50,446 nucleotides of DNA from Bacteroides caecigallinarum (GTDB taxonomy: Bacteria > Bacteroidota > Bacteroidia > Bacteroidales > Bacteroidaceae), in assembly GCF_021531075.1 (NCBI RefSeq), contig NZ_JADYTJ010000020.1:1-50446 (forward strand), read 5' to 3'. This document shows, in pieces, positions 1 to 9,662 of this stretch. The position numbers were made by a program, and so were the translations under genes. Numbering within the stretch: position 1 is the stretch's first letter; each line of letters starts with the position of its first letter. The notes under the pieces were generated by a model. That model saw nothing but the letters and a program-made list of their open reading frames with translations, searched no databases and had not been told where the DNA came from.

Positions 1-305
1 GGTTTGGATATCGTATCAGTCTTTTTTATAAGAATTGAATCGGATTTTATTGAATCTGTAAATATTGAATCAGATTTCACTGAATCAATACAAACAGAAT
101 CTTTTATAATCGTATCGTTAACCAGTTTAAAAATAGCTGTGTCATTCAATAATGAATCAATATCTATAATAGAATCAATAGGATTTTCCATGTATGATTT
201 CTGAACCAAGAAATCCGTCACAGACATCCTGTTTGCCGGGAAAACAGCAAACAGATTATGAATAAATAAAGATGCCAATAAAAATAGAGCCGTCAATGTT
301 TTCAT
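1..305 (-). CDS. Secreted or anchored protein with Asp-Ser repeats, truncated by the window edge
   Basis: The frame runs from an ATG at 305 to the left edge without a stop, so only about 101 N-terminal residues are visible. It opens with a Lys and a long hydrophobic stretch (MKTLTALFLLASLFIH), a likely signal peptide or anchor. From about residue 45 the protein is low-complexity with Asp-Ser pairs every few residues (DSIIDIDS, KDSVCIDS, SDSIFTDS, SDSILI). The gene is divergent from pyrG and has its own TAnnTTTG box at 335-342. The same DSI/DSL style occurs in the tail of the TonB-like protein at 21434-22696, so it may be a related envelope protein. That link rests on composition only; the function is unknown. 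Confidence 0.7.
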   Translation of the reverse strand, partial: MKTLTALFLLASLFIHNLFAVFPANRMSVTDFLVQKSYMENPIDSIIDIDSLLNDTAIFKLVNDTIIKDSVCIDSVKSDSIFTDSIKSDSILIKKTDTISK

Positions 306-334
306 TTTAATATTTTTGTGTTACAAACGATATG

Positions 335-342
335 CAAAAATA
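335..342 (-). promoter_or_regulatory. Bacteroidetes -7 box for the Asp-Ser-rich gene
   Basis: On the minus strand this reads TATTTTTG, an exact TAnnTTTG match, about 30 bp before the ATG at 305. No convincing TTTG -33 element is seen upstream, so only the -7 box is called. Confidence 0.5.
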
Positions 343-438
343 CAATATATTTCATTTATAGAATATTAAATACTATAGAATTATGTAATAGTAAAGCAAA
401 CTTATTGCACTATTTACAATGTTTTGACTTTTTATATC

Positions 439-467
439 TTGACTTTCGGCTTTTTTTTATAATTTTG
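439..467 (+). promoter_or_regulatory. Promoter of pyrG-yidC
   Basis: TTG at 439-441, an 18-bp spacer and TAATTTTG at 460-467 fit the Bacteroidetes primary-sigma promoter pattern. It lies about 50 bp before the GTG start of pyrG. Confidence 0.65.
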
Positions 468-507
468 CACACTTGTAGAAATAGTTCTTATTGAATCAAT
501 TTTTTAA

Positions 508-2118
<1,611 letters not shown>

Positions 2119-2139
2119 TTAATAAACTACTAAGAAAAA

Positions 2140-3996
2140 ATGGACAAAAACACGTTAGTAGGCTTCGTCCTGATAGGAGCTGTTATTATTGGTTTCGGAA
2201 TATACAACACCCCTAATCAGGAAGAAAGAGCTCGTGCACAACATTATCAGGATTCTATACAGCAAGTTATCGAAGAGAAAGAAGAATTGATGAAGAAGCA
2301 GGAAGCAGCCGCTGAGCAAAAGGCTATGATGGTTGATTCCACTTCTATCTTCTTTAATGCTACAAAAGGAACTGAACAATTCATTACTTTGAGTAATGAT
2401 CTTATTGATTTGACAATATCAAATAAGGGAGGACGTGTCAGTAAAGCTGTATTAAAGGAATATAAAGACCAGAAGAAAGAACCGCTTGTACTGTTCGACG
2501 ATACTGATGCTTCGTTAAATATCGGATTTGAAGGTAAAAATGAAAATATCATGAGTAGCCAGATGTATTTCGAAGCTACAAACGTTACAGACAGCACAGT
2601 CACAATGAGACTGAACGCCGCAAACGGTGGTCATCTGGATTTCTGCTACAAGCTTATTCCAAACTCATACATGGTGAACTTTACGGTACAGGCTACAGGA
2701 ATGCAGAATTTCTTCTCGCCTTCTGTCAAGACCATGACTATTGACTGGAAGCAGAGAGCACGCCAAATGGAGAAGGGTTATACTTTCGAACAGCAGTACA
2801 CTTCTTTGACATACAAGCCTGTAGATGACAGCTTTGACAATCTTGACAAGGCTAAGGATGAAAAAGAATCCATCAAAGAAGTTCTTGACTGGGTAGCTTT
2901 CAAAAACCAATACTTCTCATGCGTGTTCATGGCTGAGAAAAATTTTGAGAATGCTACATTGGAATCGAAAATGGAACAGAAAGGCAGCGGCTACATGAAG
3001 AACTATCATGCAGATATGCAGACAGCTTTCGACCCGACCGGTGCTCAGCCAAGCAATTTCCAGTTCTATTTCGGTCCTAACCATTTCAAGACACTCCTTG
3101 CAAGCAACGATTTGAGTTTTGCTGACAAAGATCAGGAACTTGAAGATTTGGTTTATCTGGGATGGCCTATTATCCGTTGGATAAACCGCTGGTTCACAAT
3201 CAACCTGTTCGACTGGCTGTCAAGTTGGGGATTGAGCATGGGTATGGTTATCCTGCTTATGACTATCATTGTTAAAATTCTGGTTCTCCCTACAACTTGG
3301 AAATCATTCATTTCATCAGCCAAGATGAGGGCACTGAAACCATACGTTGAGAAAATCAACCAGAAATATCCAAAGCAGGAAGATGCACTGAAAAAGCAAC
3401 AGGAGACAATGGCACTTTACAGCCAGTATGGAGTAAGCCCGATGGGAGGATGTCTGCCTATGCTGCTTCAGACACCGGTTTTCATGGCATTATTCTTCTT
3501 CGTTCCAAATGCGATAGAATTGCGTCAGCAAAGCTTCCTTTGGGCTGATGACCTTTCTGCATACGATGACCTGATTAGCTGGAGTACTTCTATTCCTCTT
3601 CTCGGCAATCACCTGAGTCTGTTCTGTTTGCTGTTCAGTGTTACAACTATCATCAACCAGCTGATTATGATGAAACAGCAGAACATGGGCGACAACCCAC
3701 AGATGGCAGCAATGAAATGGATGATGTACATCATGCCTGTGATGTTCTTCTTCATTTTCAACGAATATGCATCAGGATTGAGCTACTATTACTTCATCTC
3801 AAGTTTGATAGGTATCCTCACTACATGGATCATGTACAAGGTTACAGACGAGAAGAAACTCCTTGCACAGCTTGAAGCAAACAAGAAGAGTCCTTCGCAA
3901 ATGAAGCAGAGCAGCTTGTTGTCAAGACTTGAAGCTCTTCAGAAAGAACAGGAACGCCTTCAAAAAGAGCGTCAGGAAAGAATGAATAAGAAATAA
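2140..3996 (+). CDS. yidC: Membrane protein insertase YidC
   Basis: Inner-membrane insertase that helps place proteins into the membrane, alone or with Sec. The 618-residue length matches the long Bacteroidetes YidC. An N-terminal membrane segment (about residues 6-22) is followed by an acidic coiled stretch, a large periplasmic beta domain (about 70-340) and the conserved insertase domain from about residue 355 with several membrane helices (SMGMVILLMTIIVKILV, PVFMALFFFVPNAIEL, ASGLSYYYFISSLIGIL). SPMGGCLPMLLQTPVFMALF is diagnostic. The C-terminus is a highly charged Lys/Glu/Gln tail (KEQERLQKERQERMNKK), as in YidC homologues that contact ribosomes. It sits 21 bp after pyrG. No strong terminator is visible downstream, only the short AT-rich palindrome ACAATATAATATTGT. 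Confidence 0.97.
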   Translation: MDKNTLVGFVLIGAVIIGFGIYNTPNQEERARAQHYQDSIQQVIEEKEELMKKQEAAAEQKAMMVDSTSIFFNATKGTEQFITLSNDLIDLTISNKGGRVSKAVLKEYKDQKKEPLVLFDDTDASLNIGFEGKNENIMSSQMYFEATNVTDSTVTMRLNAANGGHLDFCYKLIPNSYMVNFTVQATGMQNFFSPSVKTMTIDWKQRARQMEKGYTFEQQYTSLTYKPVDDSFDNLDKAKDEKESIKEVLDWVAFKNQYFSCVFMAEKNFENATLESKMEQKGSGYMKNYHADMQTAFDPTGAQPSNFQFYFGPNHFKTLLASNDLSFADKDQELEDLVYLGWPIIRWINRWFTINLFDWLSSWGLSMGMVILLMTIIVKILVLPTTWKSFISSAKMRALKPYVEKINQKYPKQEDALKKQQETMALYSQYGVSPMGGCLPMLLQTPVFMALFFFVPNAIELRQQSFLWADDLSAYDDLISWSTSIPLLGNHLSLFCLLFSVTTIINQLIMMKQQNMGDNPQMAAMKWMMYIMPVMFFFIFNEYASGLSYYYFISSLIGILTTWIMYKVTDEKKLLAQLEANKKSPSQMKQSSLLSRLEALQKEQERLQKERQERMNKK

Positions 3997-4094
3997 TCAT
4001 TATTCAACAATATAATATTGTCATTCAGGGGTAACTTTTTTTAATCTCTGGATGGCAATATTTTTTTATAGAATATCATAATATAAATATAATC

Positions 4095-6200
4095 ATGAAT
4101 AAAAACCTCATCACAATGACTGCCGCTACATTATTGTTAGCTACTTCAGCATGCGTAAGCACTGAAAAGTCAGCCGAAAATGAAGCCTCAATTATCGGCA
4201 AACAGGAAATAAGCATTGAGAATGGACGACTTACTCCCGAGGCTCTTTGGGCAATGGGACGAATCGGTAGTTCTACAGTATCACCAGATGGTAAAAAAAT
4301 AGCATACACAGTTTCATATTACAGTGTGAAAGAGAATAAAAGCCACACGGTTATCTATATAATGAATGCTGACGGCAGCGAAAACAAACTCCTGACGACA
4401 ACATCTGCAAGCGAATACGAACCGGCGTGGATTAAGAATGGTGAGAAACTGGCTTTTCTGTCAAACGGTCAGATCTGGGAGATGAATCCTGACGGAACAG
4501 GACGCAAACAACTGTCTGATTATGAAGGAGGAATAGACGGATTCAGTTTCTCTCCGGACGGAAGCAAAGTTCTATTCATTTCGCAGGTGAAATATGGAGA
4601 ACGTACAGTGGACAAATATCCTGACCTGGACAAAGCTACAGGTATGGTGATAGACGACTTGATGTACAAACACTGGGACGAATGGGTACAGACAATTCCG
4701 CATCCCTTCGTTGCCGATTTTGACGGTAATAAAGTAGGTGCGGCCACTGATATAATGGTAAGCGAACCTTTCGAATCCCCTATGAAACCTTTTGGCGGAA
4801 TAGAACAGCTGGCATGGAGCAACGATTCAAAACAGATTGCATATACATGCCGCAAGAAGACCGGACTTGAATACTCAATTTCTACTGATTCTGACATCTA
4901 TCTTTACAATATAGAAAGCAAAGAAACAAGAAACCTCTGCAAAGAAGATGCAACAGACAAGAACATGGGATATGACACAAATCCTCAGTTCTCGCCTGAC
5001 GGAACTATGATAGCATGGCAGAGCATGGAACGCGACGGATATGAAAGTGACCGCAACCGTCTTTGCGTAATGAATCTTGCAAACGGAAAAAAATCATACG
5101 TAACAGAATCATTCGAATCGGGTGTTGATACATACTGTTGGGCTAATGACAGCAAGACGCTCTACTTCACTGGTGTATGGCACGGTACTAGCATGATTTA
5201 CAGCACCAACCTCAATGGTGAAGTGAACAAGCTGACCGACGGCATGTACGACTATGTCTCAGTAGCATTACTCAATGACGGGCAGCTATTGACCAAACGT
5301 CACTCTATAAGCGAGGCTGACGAGCTTTACACTGTAGCACTTAATGATAACAATAAAGTAAGCCGTATCACTAAAGAAAACGACCACATATTCAGTCAGC
5401 TTAGAACCGGCAAGGTAGAGCCAAGGTGGACAAAGACTGTCGATGGCAAACAGATGCTCTCATGGGTTATATATCCTGCTGATTTCGACCCAAATAAAAA
5501 ATACCCTACACTCCTTTTCTGCCAGGGAGGTCCTCAAAGTCCTGTAAGCCAATTCTGGAGCTACAGATGGAACTTCCAGATTATGGCAGCAAACGACTAT
5601 ATTATCATAGCTCCTAACCGCCGTGGTCTTCCGGGCTTCGGCATGGAATGGCTTGAAGATATAAGCACGAACTATGGAGGACACTGTATGGATGACTATC
5701 TGAGTGCAATAGACGATATAGCAAAAGAGCCATACGTAGACAAAGACCGTCTGGGTTGCGTCGGTGCAAGTTTTGGCGGATATTCTGTATACTGGCTTGC
5801 AGGACACCATAACAAACGTTTCAAGGCATTCATAGCTCACGACGGTTTTTTCAACATGGAACAGCAGTATCTCGAAACAGAAGAACTTTGGTTCACAAAC
5901 TGGGATCTCGGAGGCGCATACTGGGAAACTGAAAATCCTGCGGTAAAACGCAGCTATGCCAACTCACCCCACCTGTTTGTCGAAAAATGGGATACTCCTA
6001 TCCTATGCATACATGGCGAAAAAGACTATCGCATCCTCGCATCACAGGGAATGGCAGCCTTTAATGCAGCCAAGCTGAGAGGAGTTCCTGCACAGCTTCT
6101 TGTTTTCCCTGACGAAAACCACTGGGTACTGAAACCACAGAACGGAGTTTTGTGGCAGAGAACATTCTTTGCATGGTTGGACAAATGGTTAAAGAAATAA
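4095..6200 (+). CDS. S9 family serine peptidase, dipeptidyl-peptidase 5 (DPP5)-like lipoprotein
   Basis: Likely an envelope exopeptidase that removes dipeptides from peptides taken in for amino-acid catabolism. The N-terminus is a lipoprotein-type signal ending at ATSAC (Cys20), so periplasmic anchoring is expected. Residues about 45-420 form a beta-propeller with repeated SPDG/NxDG turns. The C-terminal alpha/beta-hydrolase domain carries Ser559 in GASFGGY, Asp644 in GEKDY and His676 in DENHW, the expected triad. The opening LTPEALWAMGRIG...VSPDGK resembles DPP5 of Porphyromonas gingivalis, which prefers hydrophobic P1 residues; the substrate here is inferred from that likeness. yjbQ begins 4 bp after the stop. 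A second S9 enzyme, DPP4, is encoded at 22715-24916. Confidence 0.88.
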   Translation: MNKNLITMTAATLLLATSACVSTEKSAENEASIIGKQEISIENGRLTPEALWAMGRIGSSTVSPDGKKIAYTVSYYSVKENKSHTVIYIMNADGSENKLLTTTSASEYEPAWIKNGEKLAFLSNGQIWEMNPDGTGRKQLSDYEGGIDGFSFSPDGSKVLFISQVKYGERTVDKYPDLDKATGMVIDDLMYKHWDEWVQTIPHPFVADFDGNKVGAATDIMVSEPFESPMKPFGGIEQLAWSNDSKQIAYTCRKKTGLEYSISTDSDIYLYNIESKETRNLCKEDATDKNMGYDTNPQFSPDGTMIAWQSMERDGYESDRNRLCVMNLANGKKSYVTESFESGVDTYCWANDSKTLYFTGVWHGTSMIYSTNLNGEVNKLTDGMYDYVSVALLNDGQLLTKRHSISEADELYTVALNDNNKVSRITKENDHIFSQLRTGKVEPRWTKTVDGKQMLSWVIYPADFDPNKKYPTLLFCQGGPQSPVSQFWSYRWNFQIMAANDYIIIAPNRRGLPGFGMEWLEDISTNYGGHCMDDYLSAIDDIAKEPYVDKDRLGCVGASFGGYSVYWLAGHHNKRFKAFIAHDGFFNMEQQYLETEELWFTNWDLGGAYWETENPAVKRSYANSPHLFVEKWDTPILCIHGEKDYRILASQGMAAFNAAKLRGVPAQLLVFPDENHWVLKPQNGVLWQRTFFAWLDKWLKK

Positions 6201-6204
6201 CATT

Positions 6205-6615
6205 ATGATACAACAAGTTGAGTTTTCATTAACCCCAAAAAGAAAAGGGTTCCATCTTGTGACGCAAGAAATTATGAAGAATCTACCTACTCTGCCGGAG
6301 CAGGGAATTCTAAACCTTTTCGTCAAGCACACCAGCTGCGCACTTAGCATAAACGAGAATTATGACCCTAGTGTACGTGCCGATATGGAACAGATTTACA
6401 ATCGCCTTGTAAGGACAAACGAGCCATATTACAGCCACATAGACGAAGGCGAAGACGACATGCCCAGCCATGCCAAATCAAGCCTTACAGGTGTTTCGCT
6501 CACTATACCTATCAGTAACGGACACCTCAACCTTGGAACCTGGCAGGGAATATACCTTTGCGAATTCAGATATTCGGGAGGAGCAAGAAAGATTGTTGCT
6601 ACAATAATATCATAA
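6205..6615 (+). CDS. yjbQ: YjbQ family protein (UPF0047)
   Basis: A small 136-residue trimeric beta-fold protein. The family is usually annotated as a secondary thiamine-phosphate synthase because of a weak activity of the E. coli member; its main role is unsettled. Conserved features are visible: LFVKHTSCALSINENYDPSV, DDMPSHAKSSLTGVSLTIP and LGTWQGIYLCEFR, including the family histidines. It starts 4 bp after the peptidase gene and is probably co-transcribed with it. A strong hairpin terminator follows at 6627-6680. Confidence 0.92.
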   Translation: MIQQVEFSLTPKRKGFHLVTQEIMKNLPTLPEQGILNLFVKHTSCALSINENYDPSVRADMEQIYNRLVRTNEPYYSHIDEGEDDMPSHAKSSLTGVSLTIPISNGHLNLGTWQGIYLCEFRYSGGARKIVATIIS

Positions 6616-6626
6616 TTATTAAAAAA

Positions 6627-6680
6627 AGCCGTACCTACCTCTTTATCTAAAAAGAGGACTTGATACGGCTCTTTTATTTT
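6627..6680. terminator. Bidirectional hairpin terminator
   Basis: AGCCGTA (6627-6633) pairs with TACGGCT (6664-6670), and CCTCTTT pairs with AAAGAGG inside it. A T-rich run follows on the plus strand and a run of seven T on the minus strand. It therefore can end both the yjbQ transcript and the convergent CBM9-like gene. Confidence 0.88.
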
Positions 6681-6725
6681 CTATTTTATTGTTTGCTGCA
6701 AATTATCATTAAATGTCAATGCCTG

Positions 6726-7376
6726 TCACTTCTCGAAAACAAGTTTACCGAAAAACTCCGGACAGTGGAAACAGGGTTGAGGCAAATCTATCGGACTCCA
6801 GGAAAGAAAATGCGGAGTTGTCAGCAAATCGCCACACTTATAGAAATTACCTCTCAACGTCATTCCGGACAGGTCTTTTATATCATGATTGAATAATGAA
6901 GTGACAGGAATAATCAGCGAAAGTTCCCATGAACACTCACCGATGCGTTCATCAAAAGGTTCTCTACCCAATGAAGACCATCGCTTGACATTGGTAAGCA
7001 CACTTTCCGGAGCATGGTGTCTGTCACCCTTTATGCCGAAGTTCACAAGCAATGTTCCGGCACAGTTACATTCAAAATTATAATAATCGTTTTCATCTTC
7101 AGCACATACAAAAAACTCACAACATGAATCTTCCCATACCCTACCCTGATCTGCAGGAGCAACAGCCCTTACACTGGCCTCTGTTACTCTATAGTTAACC
7201 AATATGAAATCACCTGTATGTGCAACTCTGAACTTAACATCAGGACAATACGGATAATCCGGCCAGTTTACTATATCTATTTTATTATACTCCACTGAAG
7301 CATCATCCATCAGCCTACTCACATACTCAGCCGAAGATACAGTACGTGCAATTTTCTTTACGGTAATTTTTTTCAT
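6726..7376 (-). CDS. Carbohydrate-binding family 9-like protein
   Basis: A 216-residue protein without a clear signal peptide. It matches the CBM9-like group widespread in Bacteroidetes: WEDSCCEFFV in the first half, an extended beta-rich middle, and the typical ending LSWSPIDLPQPCFHCPEFFG followed by a short strand. CBM9 domains bind the ends of glycans in known xylanases; whether this stand-alone, apparently cytoplasmic member binds sugar is unknown. It has its own promoter-like site at 7408-7435, just after the trkH terminator, and ends at the shared terminator at 6627-6680. Confidence 0.8.
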   Translation of the reverse strand: MKKITVKKIARTVSSAEYVSRLMDDASVEYNKIDIVNWPDYPYCPDVKFRVAHTGDFILVNYRVTEASVRAVAPADQGRVWEDSCCEFFVCAEDENDYYNFECNCAGTLLVNFGIKGDRHHAPESVLTNVKRWSSLGREPFDERIGECSWELSLIIPVTSLFNHDIKDLSGMTLRGNFYKCGDLLTTPHFLSWSPIDLPQPCFHCPEFFGKLVFEK

Positions 7377-7407
7377 TATTTCTTAAGCTTAAACATTTGG
7401 TACGATG

Positions 7408-7435
7408 TAAATATACTAAAAAAATCCGAATACAA
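7408..7435 (-). promoter_or_regulatory. Probable promoter of the CBM9-like gene
   Basis: On the minus strand TTG (7433-7435), a 17-bp spacer and TATATTTA (7408-7415) approximate the TTTG/TAnnTTTG pattern with one mismatch. It overlaps the 3' arm and T-tract of the trkH terminator, a tight terminator-promoter junction. Confidence 0.45.
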
Positions 7436-7467
7436 GCTCTTGATTATTCAAGAATTTTATATTCGGA
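7418..7467 (-). terminator. Terminator of trkH
   Basis: On the minus strand TCCGAATA pairs with TATTCGGA, with an inner CTTGA/TCAAG stem, followed by seven T residues. It lies 42 bp past the trkH stop. Confidence 0.85.
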
Positions 7468-7508
7468 AATGTAATTATGAAAATTATTTCTTTTCTTTTA
7501 AACTAATA

Positions 7509-9014
7509 TCATCTCTTATCCCAAAAACTTGGAGCAAACATCAGCAATATACCGAACAATTCCAAACGCCCTATAAGCATCAGGAATGACGACACCCACT
7601 TTGCAGCATCAGGAAGAGCACTCCATGAGTATGCCGGTCCGAAACTGCCGAAACCAGGACCTACGTTACCGATACTTGATATTGCTATTCCCATAGCTTC
7701 TGGCATATCAAGCCCTAAAACCATAAATACAAACCAGCCTACAAAAGTACATATTATATAAAGCATGGCAAACGTAGTTACAGTAGATATAGTAGACGAA
7801 GACACCGAATGCCCGTTTACCTTCACTGGCAATACTGCACGCGGATGCATAAGCCTGTCAAACTCATTCTTTACATTCTGCAGGATTATCAGAAGTCGCA
7901 TAGATTTCACTCCACCGGCCGTAGAACCAGTACATCCTCCTGCAAACATTATATATACAATAAGGATAATAGTAAAATGAGGCCATGTAGAATAATCATC
8001 TGTTGCATATCCGCAAGATGTATGTATCGTTACAACCTGGAAAAATGCTCGACGGAAAGCCAGTTCAAGTCCATATCCCTTGATGAAATATAATGCCAGT
8101 GTTATTATTCCTGTAACTATCCCCACAGAAAGGAGGAAACATCTTGTTTCGACATCTTTCAACCACAACATTGGCTTACCTTTGAAAATAAGGAAATATA
8201 GAGAATAGTTTATAGCAGAAAGCATTGTAAAAATAGTTATTACATATTCTATGAATGCCGAATCCCAATAAGCTACACTATTCTGCTTGGTAGAAAAGCC
8301 ACCGGTTGCCGTAGATGTAAATGAATGACATACTGCATCAAAAATACTCATGCCCCCTACCCACAGCAAAACAGCTTCGGCTATGGTAAGAACAAGATAT
8401 ACCATCCACAATCCTTTTGCCATCTTACTTATTTTAGGATGTATCTTGTCATGGTTCACACCAGTTGCTTCTGCCGAGAAAAGAACCTGATTTCCCACAC
8501 CGAAAATAGGCAATATTGCTATTGTAAAAAACACTATACCCAATCCACCAATCCATTGTGTGAAACTTCTCCAGAATAACATACCTTTAGAGAGAGATTC
8601 TATATTGTCCAGTATAGATGCACCTGTTGTGGTAAATCCTGACATGGTTTCGAAGAACGCATCCGTAACAGAGGGAATACTACCGCTTATATAAAAAGGC
8701 AGCATACCGAACAATGTAAAGAAAAGCCACGTAAATGCAACGATGCAATATCCGTCTCTTCGCGAGAGACTTTTATCGGCATTCTTTCCCAGAAAAATCA
8801 ATAAACTACCTACACAGAAATTTATCAACAACGAATATACAAAATATATATAGTCGCTTTCATTATATAAAAGGGAAACCAATGTGCACACCAAAAACAT
8901 CATACCCTCAAGATAGAGCAGTATGCCAAGAATCCTGAAAATCATTTTACGATTCAACAGGCTATGACCGCGACCGGTCTCAACATGCATTTGCGAACTG
9001 ATGAAGTCTTCCAT
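7509..9014 (-). CDS. trkH: Potassium uptake protein TrkH
   Basis: Inner-membrane subunit of a Trk/Ktr-type potassium transporter. The 501 residues form about ten to twelve hydrophobic segments with four pore-loop motifs that make the K+ filter: FTTTGASIL, STATGGFSTK, HTSCGYATD and ISSIGNVGPG. The partner regulatory subunit TrkA is not encoded next to it in this window, so it must be elsewhere. The start at 9014 gives MEDFISSQMHVETG; a later Met (MHVETG) is possible. A terminator follows at 7418-7467. The tRNA operon terminator lies just upstream, so trkH needs read-through or its own weak promoter. Confidence 0.93.
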   Translation of the reverse strand: MEDFISSQMHVETGRGHSLLNRKMIFRILGILLYLEGMMFLVCTLVSLLYNESDYIYFVYSLLINFCVGSLLIFLGKNADKSLSRRDGYCIVAFTWLFFTLFGMLPFYISGSIPSVTDAFFETMSGFTTTGASILDNIESLSKGMLFWRSFTQWIGGLGIVFFTIAILPIFGVGNQVLFSAEATGVNHDKIHPKISKMAKGLWMVYLVLTIAEAVLLWVGGMSIFDAVCHSFTSTATGGFSTKQNSVAYWDSAFIEYVITIFTMLSAINYSLYFLIFKGKPMLWLKDVETRCFLLSVGIVTGIITLALYFIKGYGLELAFRRAFFQVVTIHTSCGYATDDYSTWPHFTIILIVYIMFAGGCTGSTAGGVKSMRLLIILQNVKNEFDRLMHPRAVLPVKVNGHSVSSSTISTVTTFAMLYIICTFVGWFVFMVLGLDMPEAMGIAISSIGNVGPGFGSFGPAYSWSALPDAAKWVSSFLMLIGRLELFGILLMFAPSFWDKR

Positions 9015-9025
9015 ACGTTATAAAT

Positions 9026-9050
9026 TAAAAAAGAGGCCATTCAAGCCTCT
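9026..9050 (-). terminator. Terminator of the tRNA-Pro operon
   Basis: On the minus strand AGAGGC (9045-9050) pairs with GCCTCT (9032-9037) around a 7-nt loop, followed by a T run. It lies 9 bp beyond the last tRNA and just before the trkH start. Confidence 0.82.
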
Positions 9051-9058
9051 CTCTTCCG

Positions 9059-9133
9059 TCGGGGTACCAGGATTCGAACCTGGGACCCCCTGCTCCCAAA
9101 GCAGGTGCGCTAACCGGACTGCGCTACACCCCG
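9059..9133 (-). tRNA. tRNA-Pro(TGG), copy 4 in transcription order
   Basis: A 75-nt cloverleaf: acceptor CGGGGTG pairs with TACCCCG, anticodon stem CCTGC/GCAGG encloses loop TTTGGGA giving anticodon TGG, and the T arm CCAGG-TTCGAAT-CCTGG is perfect. CCA is not encoded. It is identical to the next three copies and is followed by the hairpin at 9026-9050. Confidence 0.98.
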
Positions 9134-9174
9134 AAATTTATATATCAATATAAGATTATATCTTCTCAGTTCTG

Positions 9175-9249
9175 TCGGGGTACCAGGATTCGAACCTGGG
9201 ACCCCCTGCTCCCAAAGCAGGTGCGCTAACCGGACTGCGCTACACCCCG
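9175..9249 (-). tRNA. tRNA-Pro(TGG), copy 3
   Basis: Identical in all 75 positions to the copy at 9059-9133. A 41-nt AT-rich spacer separates them; it contains AAGAT-TAT-ATCTT, a small hairpin that might mark processing. Confidence 0.98.
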
Positions 9250-9288
9250 AAATTTTATAAATCGTGAAGATACATCTTTTTCATCTTG

Positions 9289-9363
9289 TCGGGGTACCAG
9301 GATTCGAACCTGGGACCCCCTGCTCCCAAAGCAGGTGCGCTAACCGGACTGCGCTACACCCCG
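9289..9363 (-). tRNA. tRNA-Pro(TGG), copy 2
   Basis: Identical in all 75 positions to the neighbouring copies. The 39-nt spacer to copy 3 has another AAGAT-AC-ATCTT hairpin; the spacers otherwise differ from each other in sequence. Confidence 0.98.
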
Positions 9364-9403
9364 AAGATGTTTTGTTCTTGCATTGAAAATTTCTTTTACC
9401 TTG

Positions 9404-9478
9404 TCGGGGTACCAGGATTCGAACCTGGGACCCCCTGCTCCCAAAGCAGGTGCGCTAACCGGACTGCGCTACACCCCG
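9404..9478 (-). tRNA. tRNA-Pro(TGG), copy 1 (promoter-proximal)
   Basis: Identical to the other three copies and nearest the promoter at 9503-9533. The spacer to copy 2 is 40 nt. Confidence 0.98.
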
Positions 9479-9502
9479 AAGGCGTTTTTCTCAAATGCGG
9501 TG

Positions 9503-9533
9503 CAAAGATAGATGTTTATTTTTAATTAAGCAA
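9503..9533 (-). promoter_or_regulatory. Promoter of the tRNA-Pro operon
   Basis: On the minus strand TTG (9531-9533), a 20-bp spacer and TATCTTTG (9503-9510), an exact TAnnTTTG box, lie 25 bp before the first tRNA. Confidence 0.75.
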
Positions 9534-9559
9534 TATGTTGAACTATATTTTTTCATTTT

Positions 9560-9591
9560 TTTGCTTAAAAGATATATATACCACATCTTTG
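9560..9591 (+). promoter_or_regulatory. Candidate promoter pointing antisense into the HU-like gene
   Basis: TTTG (9560-9563), a 20-bp spacer and CATCTTTG (9584-9591) match the consensus except for the first base of the -7 box. No plus-strand gene follows for 1 kb; a transcript would run antisense through the HU-like gene. It could be chance. Confidence 0.3.
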
Positions 9592-9613
9592 CACATCCAC
9601 ATTATCAGTCACG

Positions 9614-9662
9614 ATGTGAAATTTTCTTTCTCTTAGAATATGCAATCAGCTATATTTCACAT
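9614..9662. repeat. 9-bp inverted repeat spanning the HU-like stop codon
   Basis: ATGTGAAAT (9614-9622) and ATTTCACAT (9654-9662) are exact inverted copies 31 bp apart. The stop codon of the HU-like gene lies between them. There is no T-tract directly after either arm, so it is not a standard terminator. Confidence 0.5.

Noticed and set aside
4-204. Plus-strand open frame near the left edge
   Set aside because: It is the complement of the Asp-Ser repeats of the minus-strand gene, which has a signal peptide and promoter box.
3997-4094. Terminator after yidC
   Set aside because: The only hairpin (ACAATATAATATTGT) is short, AT-only and not followed by a T run.
9286-9525. Open frame of 79 codons over two tRNA genes
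   Set aside because: It is the translation of tRNA-Pro genes in the antisense sense (GVPGFEPGTPCSQSRCANRTALHP), a well-known spurious protein type.
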